DNA of 64,000 nucleotides from Micromonospora gifhornensis (GCF_016863515.1 NZ_BOPA01000001.1:28999-92998), one strand, 5' to 3'. Shown: positions 20,052 through 30,866, counted from the first letter of the stretch. Notes: generated from the sequence alone by a model not told the origin. Translations and numbers: made by a program.

Positions 20052-20066
20052 TGACGGGCTCAGGGA

Positions 20067-20666
20067 TCAGGCCTTCACGAAGGAGTAGCTCATCGGGTAC
20101 CGGTAGAGGGTGCCCTCATTGGCCTTGACGCCGCCGATGATGCCGAAGATCACCGGCACGATCCAGACCAGCATCGGGACGAAGAAGAGGATGCCGCAGG
20201 TGATCGCGGTGAGCACCCAGCTCAGCAGCCCGACGACCGCCCAGGTGAGCTGGAAGTTCAGGGCCGCGACGGCGTGCGCCCGGACGACCGGGGACTGCTG
20301 CCCGCGGGTCATGTTCGCGATCAGCGGCGCGACCCAGCCGAGCAGGCCACCACCGACGACCACGCCGAGCGGGCCGCCGAAGTGGGCGATCAGGGCCCAG
20401 GTCTTGTCTTCGTTGTTGCCGTAGCCGCCGCCGGGCGCGCCGTAGCCGCCGGTCGGGTAGCCGACACCGGGGGGCGGGTAACCGCCGGGCGGCGGATATC
20501 CACCCGGCGGCGGATAACCACCCGGCGGCGGGTAGCCGGCCGGCGGGGGCTGGTCACCGGGCGGCGGGTAGCCGCCGGGCGGGGGATAGCCGCCCTGGCC
20601 AGACGATCCGGAAACGGGAGCCGTGGGATCGTCGCCGAAACTCGGGGGACGAGGTGGTTCAGTCAT
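20067..20666 (-). CDS. DUF4870 domain membrane protein with PPGGY repeats
   Basis: A 199-residue protein. Residues 1-85 are low-complexity, with about seven PPGGYPPP-type repeats. The rest is a DUF4870 domain with three or four hydrophobic segments (WALIAHFGGPLGVVV, LNFQLTWAVVGLLSWVL, IWIVPVIFGIIGGVKA-like). The function is unknown. The start is supported by TACCGT six bases before the ATG (leaderless layout). It converges on hemW with 15 bases between the stops. Confidence 0.87.
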   Translation of the reverse strand: MTEPPRPPSFGDDPTAPVSGSSGQGGYPPPGGYPPPGDQPPPAGYPPPGGYPPPGGYPPPGGYPPPGVGYPTGGYGAPGGGYGNNEDKTWALIAHFGGPLGVVVGGGLLGWVAPLIANMTRGQQSPVVRAHAVAALNFQLTWAVVGLLSWVLTAITCGILFFVPMLVWIVPVIFGIIGGVKANEGTLYRYPMSYSFVKA

Positions 20667-20678
20667 GGGCTCACGGTA
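20664..20678 (-). promoter_or_regulatory. -10 box of a probable leaderless DUF4870 transcript
   Basis: Minus-strand TACCGT (20673-20678), six bases, then ATG (20666-20664). Confidence 0.5.
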
Positions 20679-20787
20679 GGTGCCAGCGGCAATGGCGCAC
20701 CATAGCGACACCGGCGAGTGTCAAGTCCCCGATCGGACTGCGGACAACTCCGTTTTCTTGATCATCGCGCTGCCGGGAGCCTCGACG

Positions 20788-20818
20788 TAGACTGGCACTC
20801 GCTACAGTCGAGTGCCAG
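20788..20818 (+). promoter_or_regulatory. CIRCE operator and -10 box of hrcA-dnaJ
   Basis: CTGGCACTC-N9-GAGTGCCAG at 20792-20818 matches the HrcA operator CIRCE (consensus TTAGCACTC-N9-GAGTGCTAA). TAGACT at 20788-20793 is a good -10 box that overlaps its left edge, so HrcA would block its own promoter. Confidence 0.9.
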
Positions 20819-20873
20819 GGCGCCCGCCGACGGTGGGTGACGCTCGACACTGACCTGCGACAGGAGGTGGGAG

Positions 20874-21896
20874 ATGGGTCTCGACGACCGCAAGCTCGCC
20901 GTACTGCGGGCGATTGTCGAGGACTACGTCGCCACCCAGGAGCCGGTCGGCAGCAAGGCCCTGGTCGAGCGGCACCAGCTCGGTGTCTCGCCGGCCACCG
21001 TCAGGAACGACATGGCCGTGCTGGAGGAAGAGGGCTACATCCGGCAGCCGCACACCAGCGCCGGTCGAGTGCCCACCGACCGCGGCTACCGGCTGTTCGT
21101 CGACCGGTTGAGCCGGGTCAAGCCGCTCAGCCCGGCCGAACGCCGGGCGATCGAGCGGTTCCTGGCCGGCGCGGTCGACCTCGACGACGTGGTGCACCGC
21201 ACCGTCCGGCTGTTGGCGCAGCTGACCCGGCAGGTCGCCGTGGTGCAGTACCCGAGCCTGGCCCGGTCCCGCGTACGGCATCTGGAGCTGGTGCCGATCT
21301 CCACCACCCGACTGATGCTCGTCGTGATAGCCGACACCGGGCGGGTCGAGCAGCGGCTGGTCGAACTGCCCGCCCCGATCCACGCCGACGACGTGCTGGA
21401 CCTGCGTCGGACGGTCAACGAGAAGCTGGTCGGCATCCAGTTGTCGGAGACCCCACCGCTGGTGCAGGCCCTCATCGACGAGTGCGTTCCGCATCTGCGT
21501 GGTGCCATGACCACCCTGTCCACCGTGTTGCTGGAGACACTTGTCGAGCGGCACGAGGAGCGGATCGCGCTGGCCGGCACCGCCAACCTCGCCCGCGGCG
21601 GTCTACTGGACTTCCAGGGTTCCCTGCGGCCGATCCTCGAAGCCCTCGAGGAGGAGGTCGTGCTGCTCAAACTCATCGGCGAGGTGGAGCCGAGCACGCT
21701 ACGGGTACGCATCGGTGACGAGAACGAGATCGACAACCTGCGGGCGGCCTCCGTGGTCAGCACCGGCTACGGCCCGGGCGCGACGATCGTCGGGGGGATG
21801 GGCGTGCTGGGGCCGACCCGGATGGACTACCCCGGGACCATCGCCACGGTGAGGGCCGTGGCACGCTACGTGGGCGAGCTGCTGGCCCAGAACTGA
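20874..21896 (+). CDS. hrcA: Heat-inducible transcription repressor HrcA
   Basis: A 340-residue repressor with an N-terminal winged helix (residues 1-75, [22 protein letters not shown] and [20 protein letters not shown]), the typical [13 protein letters not shown] linker, and the GAF-like C-terminal domain. It binds CIRCE, which is present 56 bases upstream, and represses its own operon until heat stress titrates GroE. GGAGGTGGGAG precedes the ATG. dnaJ follows after 73 bases. Confidence 0.96.
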   Translation: MGLDDRKLAVLRAIVEDYVATQEPVGSKALVERHQLGVSPATVRNDMAVLEEEGYIRQPHTSAGRVPTDRGYRLFVDRLSRVKPLSPAERRAIERFLAGAVDLDDVVHRTVRLLAQLTRQVAVVQYPSLARSRVRHLELVPISTTRLMLVVIADTGRVEQRLVELPAPIHADDVLDLRRTVNEKLVGIQLSETPPLVQALIDECVPHLRGAMTTLSTVLLETLVERHEERIALAGTANLARGGLLDFQGSLRPILEALEEEVVLLKLIGEVEPSTLRVRIGDENEIDNLRAASVVSTGYGPGATIVGGMGVLGPTRMDYPGTIATVRAVARYVGELLAQN

Positions 21897-21969
21897 TCAG
21901 TCAGGGCCGACGGTGGGCTGCCGCCGCCGACCGGCGTAACGCGAGACGAACACGAGGACACGGAACGCA

Positions 21970-23115
21970 GTGGCCAGGGACTACTACGGCATTCTCGGCG
22001 TCAGCCGGGGCGCCTCCGATGACGAGATCAAGCGCGCGTACCGCAAGCTCGCGCGGCAATTCCACCCGGACGTCAATCCGGATCCGGAGGCACAGGAGAA
22101 GTTCAAGGACATCAACGCCGCGTACGAGGTCCTCTCGGACGATCGGAAACGACAGATCGTCGACCTCGGCGGCGACCCGTTGGCCCCGGGCGGTGGCGGT
22201 GCCGGTGGCCCGGGCGGGCCCGGCGGCGCCGGGCCGTTCGTCGGCTTCCAGGACATCATGGACGCCTTCTTCGGCGGGGCCACCGGCGCCGGCCGGGGAC
22301 CGCGACCGCGTACCCGACCGGGTGCCGACGCGATCCTGCGGCTGGAACTGGACCTGCAGGAGACCGCCTTCGGGGTGGAAGCGCCGATCACCGTGGACAC
22401 CGCAGTGCTCTGCACCACCTGCTCCGGTGCGGGCACCGCCGCCGGCACCCACCTGGCGACCTGCGAGGCGTGCGGTGGCCGGGGCGAGGTGCAGTCGGTG
22501 CAGCGCACCTTCCTCGGTCAGGTGGTCTCCGCCCGGCCGTGCACCGTCTGCCAGGGCTACGGCACCACCATCCCGCACCCCTGCCCGACCTGCGCCGGTG
22601 ACGGGCGGGTGCGGACCCGCCGGTCGCTGACCGTCAAGATCCCGGCCGGGGTCGAGGACGGCATGCGGATCCGGCTGGCCCAGCAGGGCGAGGTCGGTCC
22701 GGGTGGTGGCACCGCCGGTGACCTCTACGTCGAGATCCACGAGCGGCCGCACGACGTCTTCTCCCGCAAGGGCGACGACCTGCACTGCCGGGTCACCGTG
22801 CCGATGACCGCCGCGGCGCTCGGCACCCGGCTGACCATCAAGACGCTCGACAGCGAGGAACCGGTCGACGTCAAGGCGGGCACCCAGCCCGGCAGCACGT
22901 TGCGGTTGCGGGCCCGGGGCGTACCCCACCTGCGTGGGACCGGTCGTGGTGACCTCTACGTCCACCTCGACGTGCGTACCCCGACCAAGCTCGACGCCGA
23001 CCAGGAGCGGATGCTGCGCGACTTCGCCAAGACCCGGGGCGAGGAGGTCGCCGAGCTGACCAAGCAGGGCGGCTTCTTCTCCCGGATGCGCGACGCGTTC
23101 AACGGTCACGGCTGA
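21970..23115 (+). CDS. dnaJ: Molecular chaperone DnaJ
   Basis: A 381-residue Hsp40 that stimulates DnaK. J domain with HPD (residues about 33-35), a Gly-rich linker (70-95), and the four zinc-finger repeats [24 protein letters not shown] and CPTCAGDG, followed by the beta-sheet substrate-binding domains. This is the HrcA-linked DnaJ (DnaJ2) of actinomycetes rather than the dnaK-linked copy. GTG start; the family start [11 protein letters not shown] decides it. Confidence 0.96.
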   Translation: MARDYYGILGVSRGASDDEIKRAYRKLARQFHPDVNPDPEAQEKFKDINAAYEVLSDDRKRQIVDLGGDPLAPGGGGAGGPGGPGGAGPFVGFQDIMDAFFGGATGAGRGPRPRTRPGADAILRLELDLQETAFGVEAPITVDTAVLCTTCSGAGTAAGTHLATCEACGGRGEVQSVQRTFLGQVVSARPCTVCQGYGTTIPHPCPTCAGDGRVRTRRSLTVKIPAGVEDGMRIRLAQQGEVGPGGGTAGDLYVEIHERPHDVFSRKGDDLHCRVTVPMTAAALGTRLTIKTLDSEEPVDVKAGTQPGSTLRLRARGVPHLRGTGRGDLYVHLDVRTPTKLDADQERMLRDFAKTRGEEVAELTKQGGFFSRMRDAFNGHG

Positions 23116-23125
23116 CCGGCGTCCC

Positions 23126-23860
23126 GTGTCCGCTCCGCTGTTCCTGGTCGAGTCGCTGCCCGCCGCCGACACGATGGTGCTCGACGGCCCCGAAGGGCAC
23201 CACGCCGCCACCGTGCAACGGCTACGGGTCGGCGAGGAACTGCTGCTCGGCGACGGCCGGGGCGGCACGGCCGCCGCCGTGGTCAGCGCCGTCGGCCGGG
23301 GCACCCTCGACCTTGAGATCACCGACCGGGGGTACGTCGACGCGGCGAACCCCCGGCTGGTGGTGGTGCAGGGCATCGCCAAGGGCGACCGGGGTGAACT
23401 GGCCGTACAGGCGATGACCGAGGCGGGCGTGGACGAGATCGTCCCCTGGGCGGCCGGCCGGTCGGTCGCGCAGTGGCGCGGAGACCGGGGCGTACGGGCC
23501 CGGGACAAGTGGGTGGCCACGGCCCGCGAGGCGGCGAAGCAGGCCCGCCGGGCGTGGCTGCCCGTGGTGGCAGGCGCGCCGGACGAGTCCACCGCATCGG
23601 TGGCCCGACGCATCTCCGGCGCCGCCGCCGGCTACGTCCTGCACGAGGAGGCGACCGACCGGCTGACCACCGTCGAGCTGCCCGAGGCGGGCGAGATCGT
23701 GCTGGTGGTCGGCCCCGAGGGCGGCATCACCCCGGCCGAGCTGGCAACGTTTGAGGAGGCCGGCGCGCACCCGGTCCGCCTCGGCCCCTCGGTGCTGCGT
23801 ACCTCCACCGCCGGCGTGGCCGCCCTGGCCGTCCTCGCCACCCGCCTCCTGCGCTGGTAG
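23126..23860 (+). CDS. rsmE: 16S rRNA m3U1498 methyltransferase
   Basis: A 244-residue SPOUT-class enzyme that methylates N3 of U1498 in 16S rRNA. VVVQGIAKGDRGELAVQAMTEAGVDEIVPW, VGPEGGITPAEL (the SAM loop) and LGPSVLRTSTAGVAAL (the knot) are all present. It starts ten bases after dnaJ and belongs to that transcript, an order conserved in many Gram-positive bacteria. Confidence 0.94.
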   Translation: MSAPLFLVESLPAADTMVLDGPEGHHAATVQRLRVGEELLLGDGRGGTAAAVVSAVGRGTLDLEITDRGYVDAANPRLVVVQGIAKGDRGELAVQAMTEAGVDEIVPWAAGRSVAQWRGDRGVRARDKWVATAREAAKQARRAWLPVVAGAPDESTASVARRISGAAAGYVLHEEATDRLTTVELPEAGEIVLVVGPEGGITPAELATFEEAGAHPVRLGPSVLRTSTAGVAALAVLATRLLRW

Positions 23861-23882
23861 ACCCCGCTGTCGGCCTGCTGCG

Positions 23883-24644
23883 TCAGGTGCGCAGGTAGGA
23901 GGCGCCGTTGAGGTCGATGATGGTGCCGGAGGCCCACTCCGCCTCGGGGCTGGCCAGCCAGTGCACGGCGGCGGCGATCTCCTCGGGCCGGGCCACCCGG
24001 TCGAACGGGCTCTGCGCCCGGATGGCGTCGCCGCGCGGTGCCTTCAGGTGCTCGTTGGTCATGTCCGTCTCGACGAAGCCGGGCGCGACCGTGGCCACCG
24101 CAATGCCGTACGGTGCCAGGGCCACCGCCAACGACTGGGCCATCGCGTTGAGACCGGCCTTGCTGGCGCCGTACGCCGGATTGGTCGGCTCGCCGCGGAA
24201 CGCGCCGCGCGAGGAGACGTTGACGATTCGCCCACCTCGCGTGCGCATGTGCTGGGCGGCGCACCAGGCGGCGTTGGCCGCCCCGAACAGGTTGGTGTCG
24301 CAGACCTCGCGCCAGCGTTGCCGCCACTGCTCGTAGCTGCTGCCGAAGACGGGGTGCGGCGGGTCGGCCGGCCCGAACACGCCGGCGTTGTTGACAAGTA
24401 CGTCGAGCCCGTCGAGGCGGTCGGCGGCCTCGTCCACCATCGCCCGTACGGCGTCGGGGTCGGCGAGGTCGGCGCGGACCACGGTGTGGCCGGTGCCCGG
24501 CAGTTCGGCCCGCAGCTGCTCGGCCAGGTCGGCCGAGTCGCGGTGGTGGATCGCCACCCGGTCGCCGGAGGCGGCGAAGGCCTGCACCACCGCCCGCCCG
24601 ATGCCCCGTGAACCGCCCGTGACCAGCACTGCCCGTTCCGCCAT
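23883..24644 (-). CDS. SDR family oxidoreductase
   Basis: A 253-residue classical SDR with TGGSRGIG near residues 8-15, NNAG, the active-site Ser in IVNVSSRG and YGASK (Tyr and Lys). FabG-like in sequence, but its position alone outside a fatty acid cluster gives no substrate. ATG 24644 starts the Rossmann fold directly; the frame is open to 24683. It converges on rsmE and is divergent from the HIT gene, with a family B element between. Confidence 0.88.
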   Translation of the reverse strand: MAERAVLVTGGSRGIGRAVVQAFAASGDRVAIHHRDSADLAEQLRAELPGTGHTVVRADLADPDAVRAMVDEAADRLDGLDVLVNNAGVFGPADPPHPVFGSSYEQWRQRWREVCDTNLFGAANAAWCAAQHMRTRGGRIVNVSSRGAFRGEPTNPAYGASKAGLNAMAQSLAVALAPYGIAVATVAPGFVETDMTNEHLKAPRGDAIRAQSPFDRVARPEEIAAAVHWLASPEAEWASGTIIDLNGASYLRT

Positions 24645-24675
24645 GGGCGACATCCTGCCGTACCTGCGCGGTGGT

Positions 24676-24732
24676 GTTAACAAGGGGCCCTTGCTCTACC
24701 TGAGGCGTTAAGCAGGGGCCCTTCCTTACACT
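24676..24732 (+). repeat. Family B element, copy 2, carrying a -10 box
   Basis: Half-sites GTTAACAAGGGGCCCTT (24676) and GTTAAGCAGGGGCCCTT (24707), 31 bases apart. The element ends in CCTTACACT, and TACACT (24727-24732) lies six bases before the GTG of the HIT gene. Confidence 0.85.
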
Positions 24733-24738
24733 GCCCGG

Positions 24739-25098
24739 GTGAGTACTGACTGTCTGTTCTGCCGGATCGTCGCCGGGGAGATCCCGGCCACGGTGGTCCG
24801 CGAGACCCCCACCACGCTCGCCTTCCGCGACATCGACCCGAAGGCGCCGGTGCACGTGCTGGTCATCCCGAAGGAGCACTACGCCGACGTGGCCACCCTC
24901 GGCCAGGGCGACCCGGCGCTGGCCGGTGAGGTGCTCGCCACGGCCGCCGCGGTGGCCGAGGACGAGGGGCTGCTCGGCGACGGCTTCCGGCTGATGTTCA
25001 ACACCGGCCCCTACGGCGGCCAGGAGGTGTTCCACGTGCACGCGCACGTGCTGGGCGGTGCGCCGCTCGGACCGATGTTGGCCCGGAGCGTGGCGTGA
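24739..25098 (+). CDS. HIT family hydrolase (histidine triad nucleotide-binding)
   Basis: A 119-residue HINT-type protein that hydrolyses purine nucleoside phosphoramidates. The triad HVHAHV is intact near residue 98, after the FCRIVAGEIPA start and the GPYGGQEVFH lead-in. The GTG start lies six bases after TACACT, which belongs to a family B element, so transcription is probably leaderless. The stop overlaps the next gene as GTGA. Confidence 0.93.
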   Translation: MSTDCLFCRIVAGEIPATVVRETPTTLAFRDIDPKAPVHVLVIPKEHYADVATLGQGDPALAGEVLATAAAVAEDEGLLGDGFRLMFNTGPYGGQEVFHVHAHVLGGAPLGPMLARSVA

Positions 25099-26483
25099 GT
25101 TCGGCCGCCGGCCGTACCGCCGCCGCCCAGCAGCTCGAACGGCTGGTGCGGCGGGTCCAGGCGCAGGCTCGGGTGCCGGCGGTCTCGGCCGCCGTGCACC
25201 GGGCCGACCGGGCGCTGTGGACGTGCACGGTCGGCGGCACCGGCAACGACACCGCGCTCGACGAACAGACCCGGTTCCGGATCGGGTCGGTGACCAAGAC
25301 CTTCACCGCCGTACTGGTCATGCAGTGTCGCGACGACGGGCTGCTCGACCTCGACGATCGGTTGGACCGGCACCTCGACCTGCCGGCACACGGCGAGCTG
25401 ACCGTACGCCGGTTGCTGTCGCACACCGCGGGCCTGCAACGCGAGCCGTACGGCGACGTCTGGGACACGCTGCGGGTGCCCGACGCCGACCGGCTCGTCG
25501 CCGAGCTGGACCGGGCCGAGCGGGTGTTGCCGCCCGGCCGGCGGTTCCACTACTCCAACCTCGGCATGGCGCTGCTCGGCCGGCTGGTCGGGCAGGTACG
25601 CGCAAGCACCTGGGCCGAGGTGCTTACCGAGCGGGTGCTGACTCCGCTCGGACTGACCAGCACCACGGTTTCGCCAGGCCCCCGGGCGGCCACCGGTTAC
25701 CTGGTCGACGCGTACTCCGACGAGGCGCATCCGGAGCCGCCGAGCGACTTCGGTGCCGTCGGCCCGGCCGCCCAGCTCTGGAGCACGGCCACCGACATGG
25801 CCCGTTGGGCGGCCTTCCTGGCCGACCCGGCGGCGATGGACGCGACCGGCCGGGTGCTCGGCCCGGCCACCCTGGAAGAGATGCGCTGGCCGGTCACGGT
25901 CACCGACGAGGCGCTCTGGAACGCCGGGTTCGGCCTCGGCCTGATCCTGGTGCCGCAGGGTGACCGGGTGGTGCACGTCGGGCACGACGGCGCCATGCCC
26001 GGATTCCTGGCCGGGGCGTACGGCCGCCGGGGCGGCGAGGGCACCCCTGCCGCCTTCGGGGCTGCCGTGCTGGGCTCCTCGGGCACCTCGGCGGAGCTGC
26101 TGGAGCTGCCGCACCGGCTGCTCGCCGCCGCCGTCGAGCACGACCCCGCCGAGATCACTCCGTGGCGACCCGGCGACCCGGCCCCCGCCCAGCTGCGTGG
26201 GCTGCTCGGCCGCTGGTGGGGCGAAGGCTTCCAGTACGTGTTCAGTTGGCGGGACGGGACCCTCCAGGCCCGGGGCGCGGACGATCCGCCGGGCAAGCCG
26301 CCGGCGGTCTTCGCGCCGCAACCGGACCGGCCGGACGTGTTCCGTACGGTCGCCGGGCGGGAGGTCGGCGAGTTGCTCCGGCTGACCCGCGACGGTGACG
26401 GGGTGGTGGTCCGGATGCACTGGGCGACATACCGGTTCACCCGGCACCAGGAGGCCTTCGACGGGTACGACTTCCGGGCCTGA
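25095..26483 (+). CDS. Serine hydrolase (beta-lactamase class C/PBP family)
   Basis: A 462-residue protein with the class C fold: GSVTKTF (SxxK nucleophile, near residue 58), HYSNLG (YxN) and HVGHDGAMPGF in place of KTG. A C-terminal domain (about 330-462) ends in RYEFTRHQEAF-like TYRFTRHQEAFDGYD. No signal peptide is seen, so it is probably a cytosolic esterase or peptidase rather than a beta-lactamase. It starts within the HIT stop (GTGA). Confidence 0.85.
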   Translation: MSSAAGRTAAAQQLERLVRRVQAQARVPAVSAAVHRADRALWTCTVGGTGNDTALDEQTRFRIGSVTKTFTAVLVMQCRDDGLLDLDDRLDRHLDLPAHGELTVRRLLSHTAGLQREPYGDVWDTLRVPDADRLVAELDRAERVLPPGRRFHYSNLGMALLGRLVGQVRASTWAEVLTERVLTPLGLTSTTVSPGPRAATGYLVDAYSDEAHPEPPSDFGAVGPAAQLWSTATDMARWAAFLADPAAMDATGRVLGPATLEEMRWPVTVTDEALWNAGFGLGLILVPQGDRVVHVGHDGAMPGFLAGAYGRRGGEGTPAAFGAAVLGSSGTSAELLELPHRLLAAAVEHDPAEITPWRPGDPAPAQLRGLLGRWWGEGFQYVFSWRDGTLQARGADDPPGKPPAVFAPQPDRPDVFRTVAGREVGELLRLTRDGDGVVVRMHWATYRFTRHQEAFDGYDFRA

Positions 26484-26582
26484 CCCGCCCGGACAGCCGC
26501 GCCTTTTGTAGCGTTTCGTCCGCTCGTGTACGCCTGTGTCGTGCCAGCGGAATTGGGCAGCGTGTCCGCGCGGGCGACCCGA

Positions 26583-26588
26583 TACGAT
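26583..26588 (+). promoter_or_regulatory. Candidate -10 box upstream of phoH
   Basis: TACGAT at 26583-26588. The phoH cluster has no promoter-like spacing closer to its start. No convincing -35 sequence is seen. Confidence 0.35.
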
Positions 26589-26669
26589 GGAGGTAACGTC
26601 AGCATGCCGTGGCGCCAGGCCCGGCACCGAGATCGAGAGCAGGTGGCGCAGGGCCCTTCGGCCCGACCT

Positions 26670-27728
<1,059 letters not shown>

Positions 27729-27744
27729 GACCGAGGGAAGACAG

Positions 27745-28218
27745 TTGTCCATCGAGATCGCCAACGAGTCGGGTGTCGCCGTCGACACCGACGCCGTGCT
27801 GGCCGTCGCCCGGCACGCACTCGACGAGATGGGGGTCAACCCCCTCGCCGAGCTGTCCGTGCTGCTTGTCGACGTCGGCTACATGACCGAGCTGAACCAT
27901 CGCTGGATGGGCGGCGACGGCCCGACCGACGTGCTCGCCTTCCCCATGGACGAGGGCAGCATCGACCACGGGCCGGGCGAGAACGCGGCCGTCGGCGGAG
28001 AGCCGGCCCTGCTCGGTGACATCGTGCTCTGCCCGGAGGTGGCGGCGAAGCAGGCGGCCACCGCGGGTCACAGCGCCGCCGACGAGCTGCACCTGCTCAC
28101 CGTGCACGGCGTCCTGCACCTGCTCGGCTACGACCACGCGGAGCCGGAGGAGGAGCGGGAGATGTTCGGGCTCCAGGCCCGGTTGTTGTCGAGCTGGCGG
28201 TCGACCCGCACCCAGTGA
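27745..28218 (+). CDS. ybeY: Endoribonuclease YbeY
   Basis: A 157-residue metalloprotein needed for 16S rRNA 3' maturation and ribosome quality control. The zinc motif [11 protein letters not shown] (HxxxHxxxxxH) is intact near residue 118. The start is TTG at 27745: GAGGGAAG lies five bases upstream, and no ATG or GTG would keep the family N-terminus SIEIANESG. phoH-ybeY linkage is conserved across bacteria. The stop overlaps the corC start. Confidence 0.93.
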   Translation: MSIEIANESGVAVDTDAVLAVARHALDEMGVNPLAELSVLLVDVGYMTELNHRWMGGDGPTDVLAFPMDEGSIDHGPGENAAVGGEPALLGDIVLCPEVAAKQAATAGHSAADELHLLTVHGVLHLLGYDHAEPEEEREMFGLQARLLSSWRSTRTQ

Positions 28219-29600
28219 TGGATACCTCGCTGGCCGCGTCCGCCACCGGCCTACCCGACCTGCAACTACTCGCCTTCGCCGCCGGGCTGGTGGTGCTCGG
28301 CGGTCTCATCGCGATGACCGAGGCCGCCCTGGCCGCGGTCTCGCCGGCTCGGGCCGCCGAGCTGGCCCGGGAGGGTGCGCGGGGCGCGCCCACCCTGCAA
28401 CTGGTCGCCGGTGACGTGGTCCGCCACCTCAACCTGCTGCTCCTGCTGCGGCTGCTTGCCGAGCTGACCGCCACCACGCTTGTGGCCCTGGTCGCGGTGG
28501 ACACCTTCGGTGCGGGCTGGCGGGCGGCGCTGGTCACCGCCGGGGCGATGACCGTGGTCAGCTTCGTCGCGGTGGGTGTGGGTCCGCGCACCATCGGGCG
28601 ACAGCACGCGTACGCGGTGGCCCGGTTCGCCGCGCCGCTGGTGCGCTGGCTCGGCCGGGCACTCAACCCCCTCGCATCGCTGCTGATCCTGATCGGCAAC
28701 GCGGTCACGCCGGGTCGCGGGTTCCGGGAAGGACCCTTCGCCACCCAGGTCGAGCTGCGGGAACTTGTCGACCTCGCGGAGCAGCGGGGCGTCGTCGAAC
28801 ACGGCGAACGGCAGATGATCCACTCGGTCTTCGCGCTCGGTGACACCATCGCCCGCGAGGTCATGGTGCCGCGTACCGAGATGGTGTGGATCGAGTCGAC
28901 CAAGACGCTGGCGCAGGCGTTGGCGCTGTTCCTGCGTTCCGGGTTCTCCCGCATCCCGGTGATCGGCGAGAGCGTCGACGACGTGCTCGGTGTGCTCTAC
29001 CTCAAGGACCTCATCCGGCGTACCCAGGGTGGTGCCGCCGAGGACCGTCAGCTGCCGGTGGCCGAGCTGATGCGCCCGGCCACGTTCGTGCCGGACTCCA
29101 AGCCCGTCGACGACCTGCTGTCGGAGATGCAGGCCGCCCGCAACCATCTGGTGATCGTCGTCGACGAGTACGGCGGCACCGGCGGGCTGGTCACCATCGA
29201 GGACATCCTGGAGGAGATCGTCGGCGAGATCACCGACGAGTACGACGTCGAGCGTCCGCCGATCGAGCAACTGCCCGACGGCGCGGTGCGGGTCACCGCC
29301 CGACTGCCGGTCGAGGATCTCGGCGAACTGTTCGACACCGAGTTGCCGCACGACGAGGTGGAAACCGTCGGCGGCCTGCTCGCCCAGTGCCTCGGCCGGG
29401 TGCCGATCCCCGGAGCGGAGGTCGAGGTGGCCGGGCTGCAGCTGCTCGCCGAGGGCACCACCGGCCGACGCAACCGGATCGACACGGTGCTGGTGCGCCG
29501 GGTCGAGCCGACCGACACCCAGGACAACCCGGGCGGTGGGCCGACCGCCTCCCGGGGCGACACCGATCGATCAGAGGAGAGGCAACCCGCCGATGCCTGA
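28218..29600 (+). CDS. Hemolysin/CorC-type CNNM and CBS domain membrane protein
   Basis: A 460-residue protein with a CNNM transmembrane domain (about 1-190), two CBS domains (about 200-330; VMVPRTEMVWIE, ILEEIVGEITDEYD) and a CorC_HlyC domain. Homologues are implicated in magnesium/cobalt efflux; hemolysin is a historical name. ATG 28218 overlaps the ybeY stop (TGATG); GTG 28215 is possible. It overlaps the next gene by eight bases. Confidence 0.9.
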   Translation: MDTSLAASATGLPDLQLLAFAAGLVVLGGLIAMTEAALAAVSPARAAELAREGARGAPTLQLVAGDVVRHLNLLLLLRLLAELTATTLVALVAVDTFGAGWRAALVTAGAMTVVSFVAVGVGPRTIGRQHAYAVARFAAPLVRWLGRALNPLASLLILIGNAVTPGRGFREGPFATQVELRELVDLAEQRGVVEHGERQMIHSVFALGDTIAREVMVPRTEMVWIESTKTLAQALALFLRSGFSRIPVIGESVDDVLGVLYLKDLIRRTQGGAAEDRQLPVAELMRPATFVPDSKPVDDLLSEMQAARNHLVIVVDEYGGTGGLVTIEDILEEIVGEITDEYDVERPPIEQLPDGAVRVTARLPVEDLGELFDTELPHDEVETVGGLLAQCLGRVPIPGAEVEVAGLQLLAEGTTGRRNRIDTVLVRRVEPTDTQDNPGGGPTASRGDTDRSEERQPADA

Positions 29601-29970
29601 GTCACCTGCCGTACCAGCCGCCGTACCCGCCGGCTCCGAGCTCAGCGCCGAGGACGGCAAGCTGGTCATCCTGGCCCGGGGAGCCCGGGGTCGGGTGGGT
29701 GCCGTGGAGGGCGCCGCGGTCCGCGACCAGGACGGTCGGACGTACGCGGCGGCCAGCGTGTCGCTGCCCTCGTTGACGATCACCGCGTTGCAGTTGGCGG
29801 TCGCCTCGGCGGCGGCGGCCGGCGCCACCCGGTTGGAGGCCGCTGCCGTGGTCACCGAGGCATCCACTCTCGACGGTGCGGGGTACGCGGCCGTCCGCGA
29901 CCTGGCCGCCGATGCGCCGGTGCACGTGGCCGCGCCGGACGGCACGGTGCTCGGCACGGTGACCGAGTGA
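29593..29970 (+). CDS. Cytidine deaminase-like protein lacking the zinc site
   Basis: A 125-residue product in the place normally held by cytidine deaminase, between corC and era. GRTYAAASVSLPSLTITALQLAVASAAAAGATR aligns by eye with the deaminase core, but the zinc ligands are missing: no HAE or CAE and no PCxxC. It cannot work as a zinc-dependent deaminase. AGAGGAGAGG precedes the ATG, which lies inside corC; the stop overlaps era as GTGA. Codon use is like its neighbours, so the gene looks maintained. Confidence 0.8.
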   Translation: MPESPAVPAAVPAGSELSAEDGKLVILARGARGRVGAVEGAAVRDQDGRTYAAASVSLPSLTITALQLAVASAAAAGATRLEAAAVVTEASTLDGAGYAAVRDLAADAPVHVAAPDGTVLGTVTE

Positions 29971-30866
29971 GCGCCGAGCCGACGCCGCGCGCCTACCGGG
30001 CGGGCTTCGCCTGCTTCGTCGGTCGACCCAACGCCGGCAAGTCCACGCTCACCAACGCGATCGTCGGGCAGAAGATCGCCATCACCTCGAACAAGCCGCA
30101 GACCACCCGGCACATCATCCGGGCGGTGCTGCACCGGCCGGACTCGCAGCTCGTGCTCGTGGACACGCCGGGTCTGCACCGGCCGCGCACCCTGCTCGGC
30201 GAGCGGCTCAACGACCTGGTCCGGCAGACCTGGAGCGAGGTCGACGTGATCGGCCTGTGCATCCCCGCCGACGAGCCGATCGGCCGTGGCGACCGGTTCA
30301 TCACCGGCGAGCTGGCCGAGTTGAAGGCGACAGTGCTGGCGGTGGTCACCAAGACCGACCTGGTGGACAAGAAGCGGCTGGCCGAGCAGCTGCTCGCCGT
30401 CAGCGAGCTGGGCGAGTTCGCCGAGGTGGTACCGGTCAGCGCGGTCGCCGGCCACCAGGTGGACACGCTCGTCGAGGTGATGACGCGGTACCTGCCCGAG
30501 TCTCCGCAGCTCTATCCCGACGACATGCTCACCGACGACCCGGAGCAGGTGCTTGTCGCGGAGCTGGTCCGGGAGGCCGCCCTGGAGGGTGTCCGGGACG
30601 AGCTGCCGCACTCCATCGCGGTGGTGGTCGAGGAGATGATCCCCGAGGGACAGCTGACGAAGATCTACGCCGATCTGTACGTCGAGCGGCCCAGCCAGAA
30701 GGCGATCGTCATCGGGCACCGGGGCAGCCGGCTCAAGGCGGTGGGCACCGCGGCCCGGCGGCAGATCGAGGAGCTGCTGGGCACCCGGGTCTACCTCGAC
30801 CTGCATGTGCGGGTGGCCAAGGACTGGCAACGCGACCCCAAGCAGCTGCGCAAACTCGGCTTCTGA
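29967..30866 (+). CDS. era: GTPase Era
   Basis: A 299-residue GTPase that binds 16S rRNA and helps 30S maturation. G1 is GRPNAGKST at residues 19-27, with DTPGLHRP (G3) and TKTDLVD (G4), and the KH RNA-binding domain holds VIGHRGSRLKAVGTAAR near residue 250. GTG start within the preceding stop. Together with ybeY it forms a small 16S maturation module. Confidence 0.96.
   Translation: MSAEPTPRAYRAGFACFVGRPNAGKSTLTNAIVGQKIAITSNKPQTTRHIIRAVLHRPDSQLVLVDTPGLHRPRTLLGERLNDLVRQTWSEVDVIGLCIPADEPIGRGDRFITGELAELKATVLAVVTKTDLVDKKRLAEQLLAVSELGEFAEVVPVSAVAGHQVDTLVEVMTRYLPESPQLYPDDMLTDDPEQVLVAELVREAALEGVRDELPHSIAVVVEEMIPEGQLTKIYADLYVERPSQKAIVIGHRGSRLKAVGTAARRQIEELLGTRVYLDLHVRVAKDWQRDPKQLRKLGF

Noticed and set aside
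25095..26483. Beta-lactamase resistance gene
   Set aside because: It has the SxxK and YxN motifs but no signal peptide and no KTG; most such proteins are esterases or peptidases.
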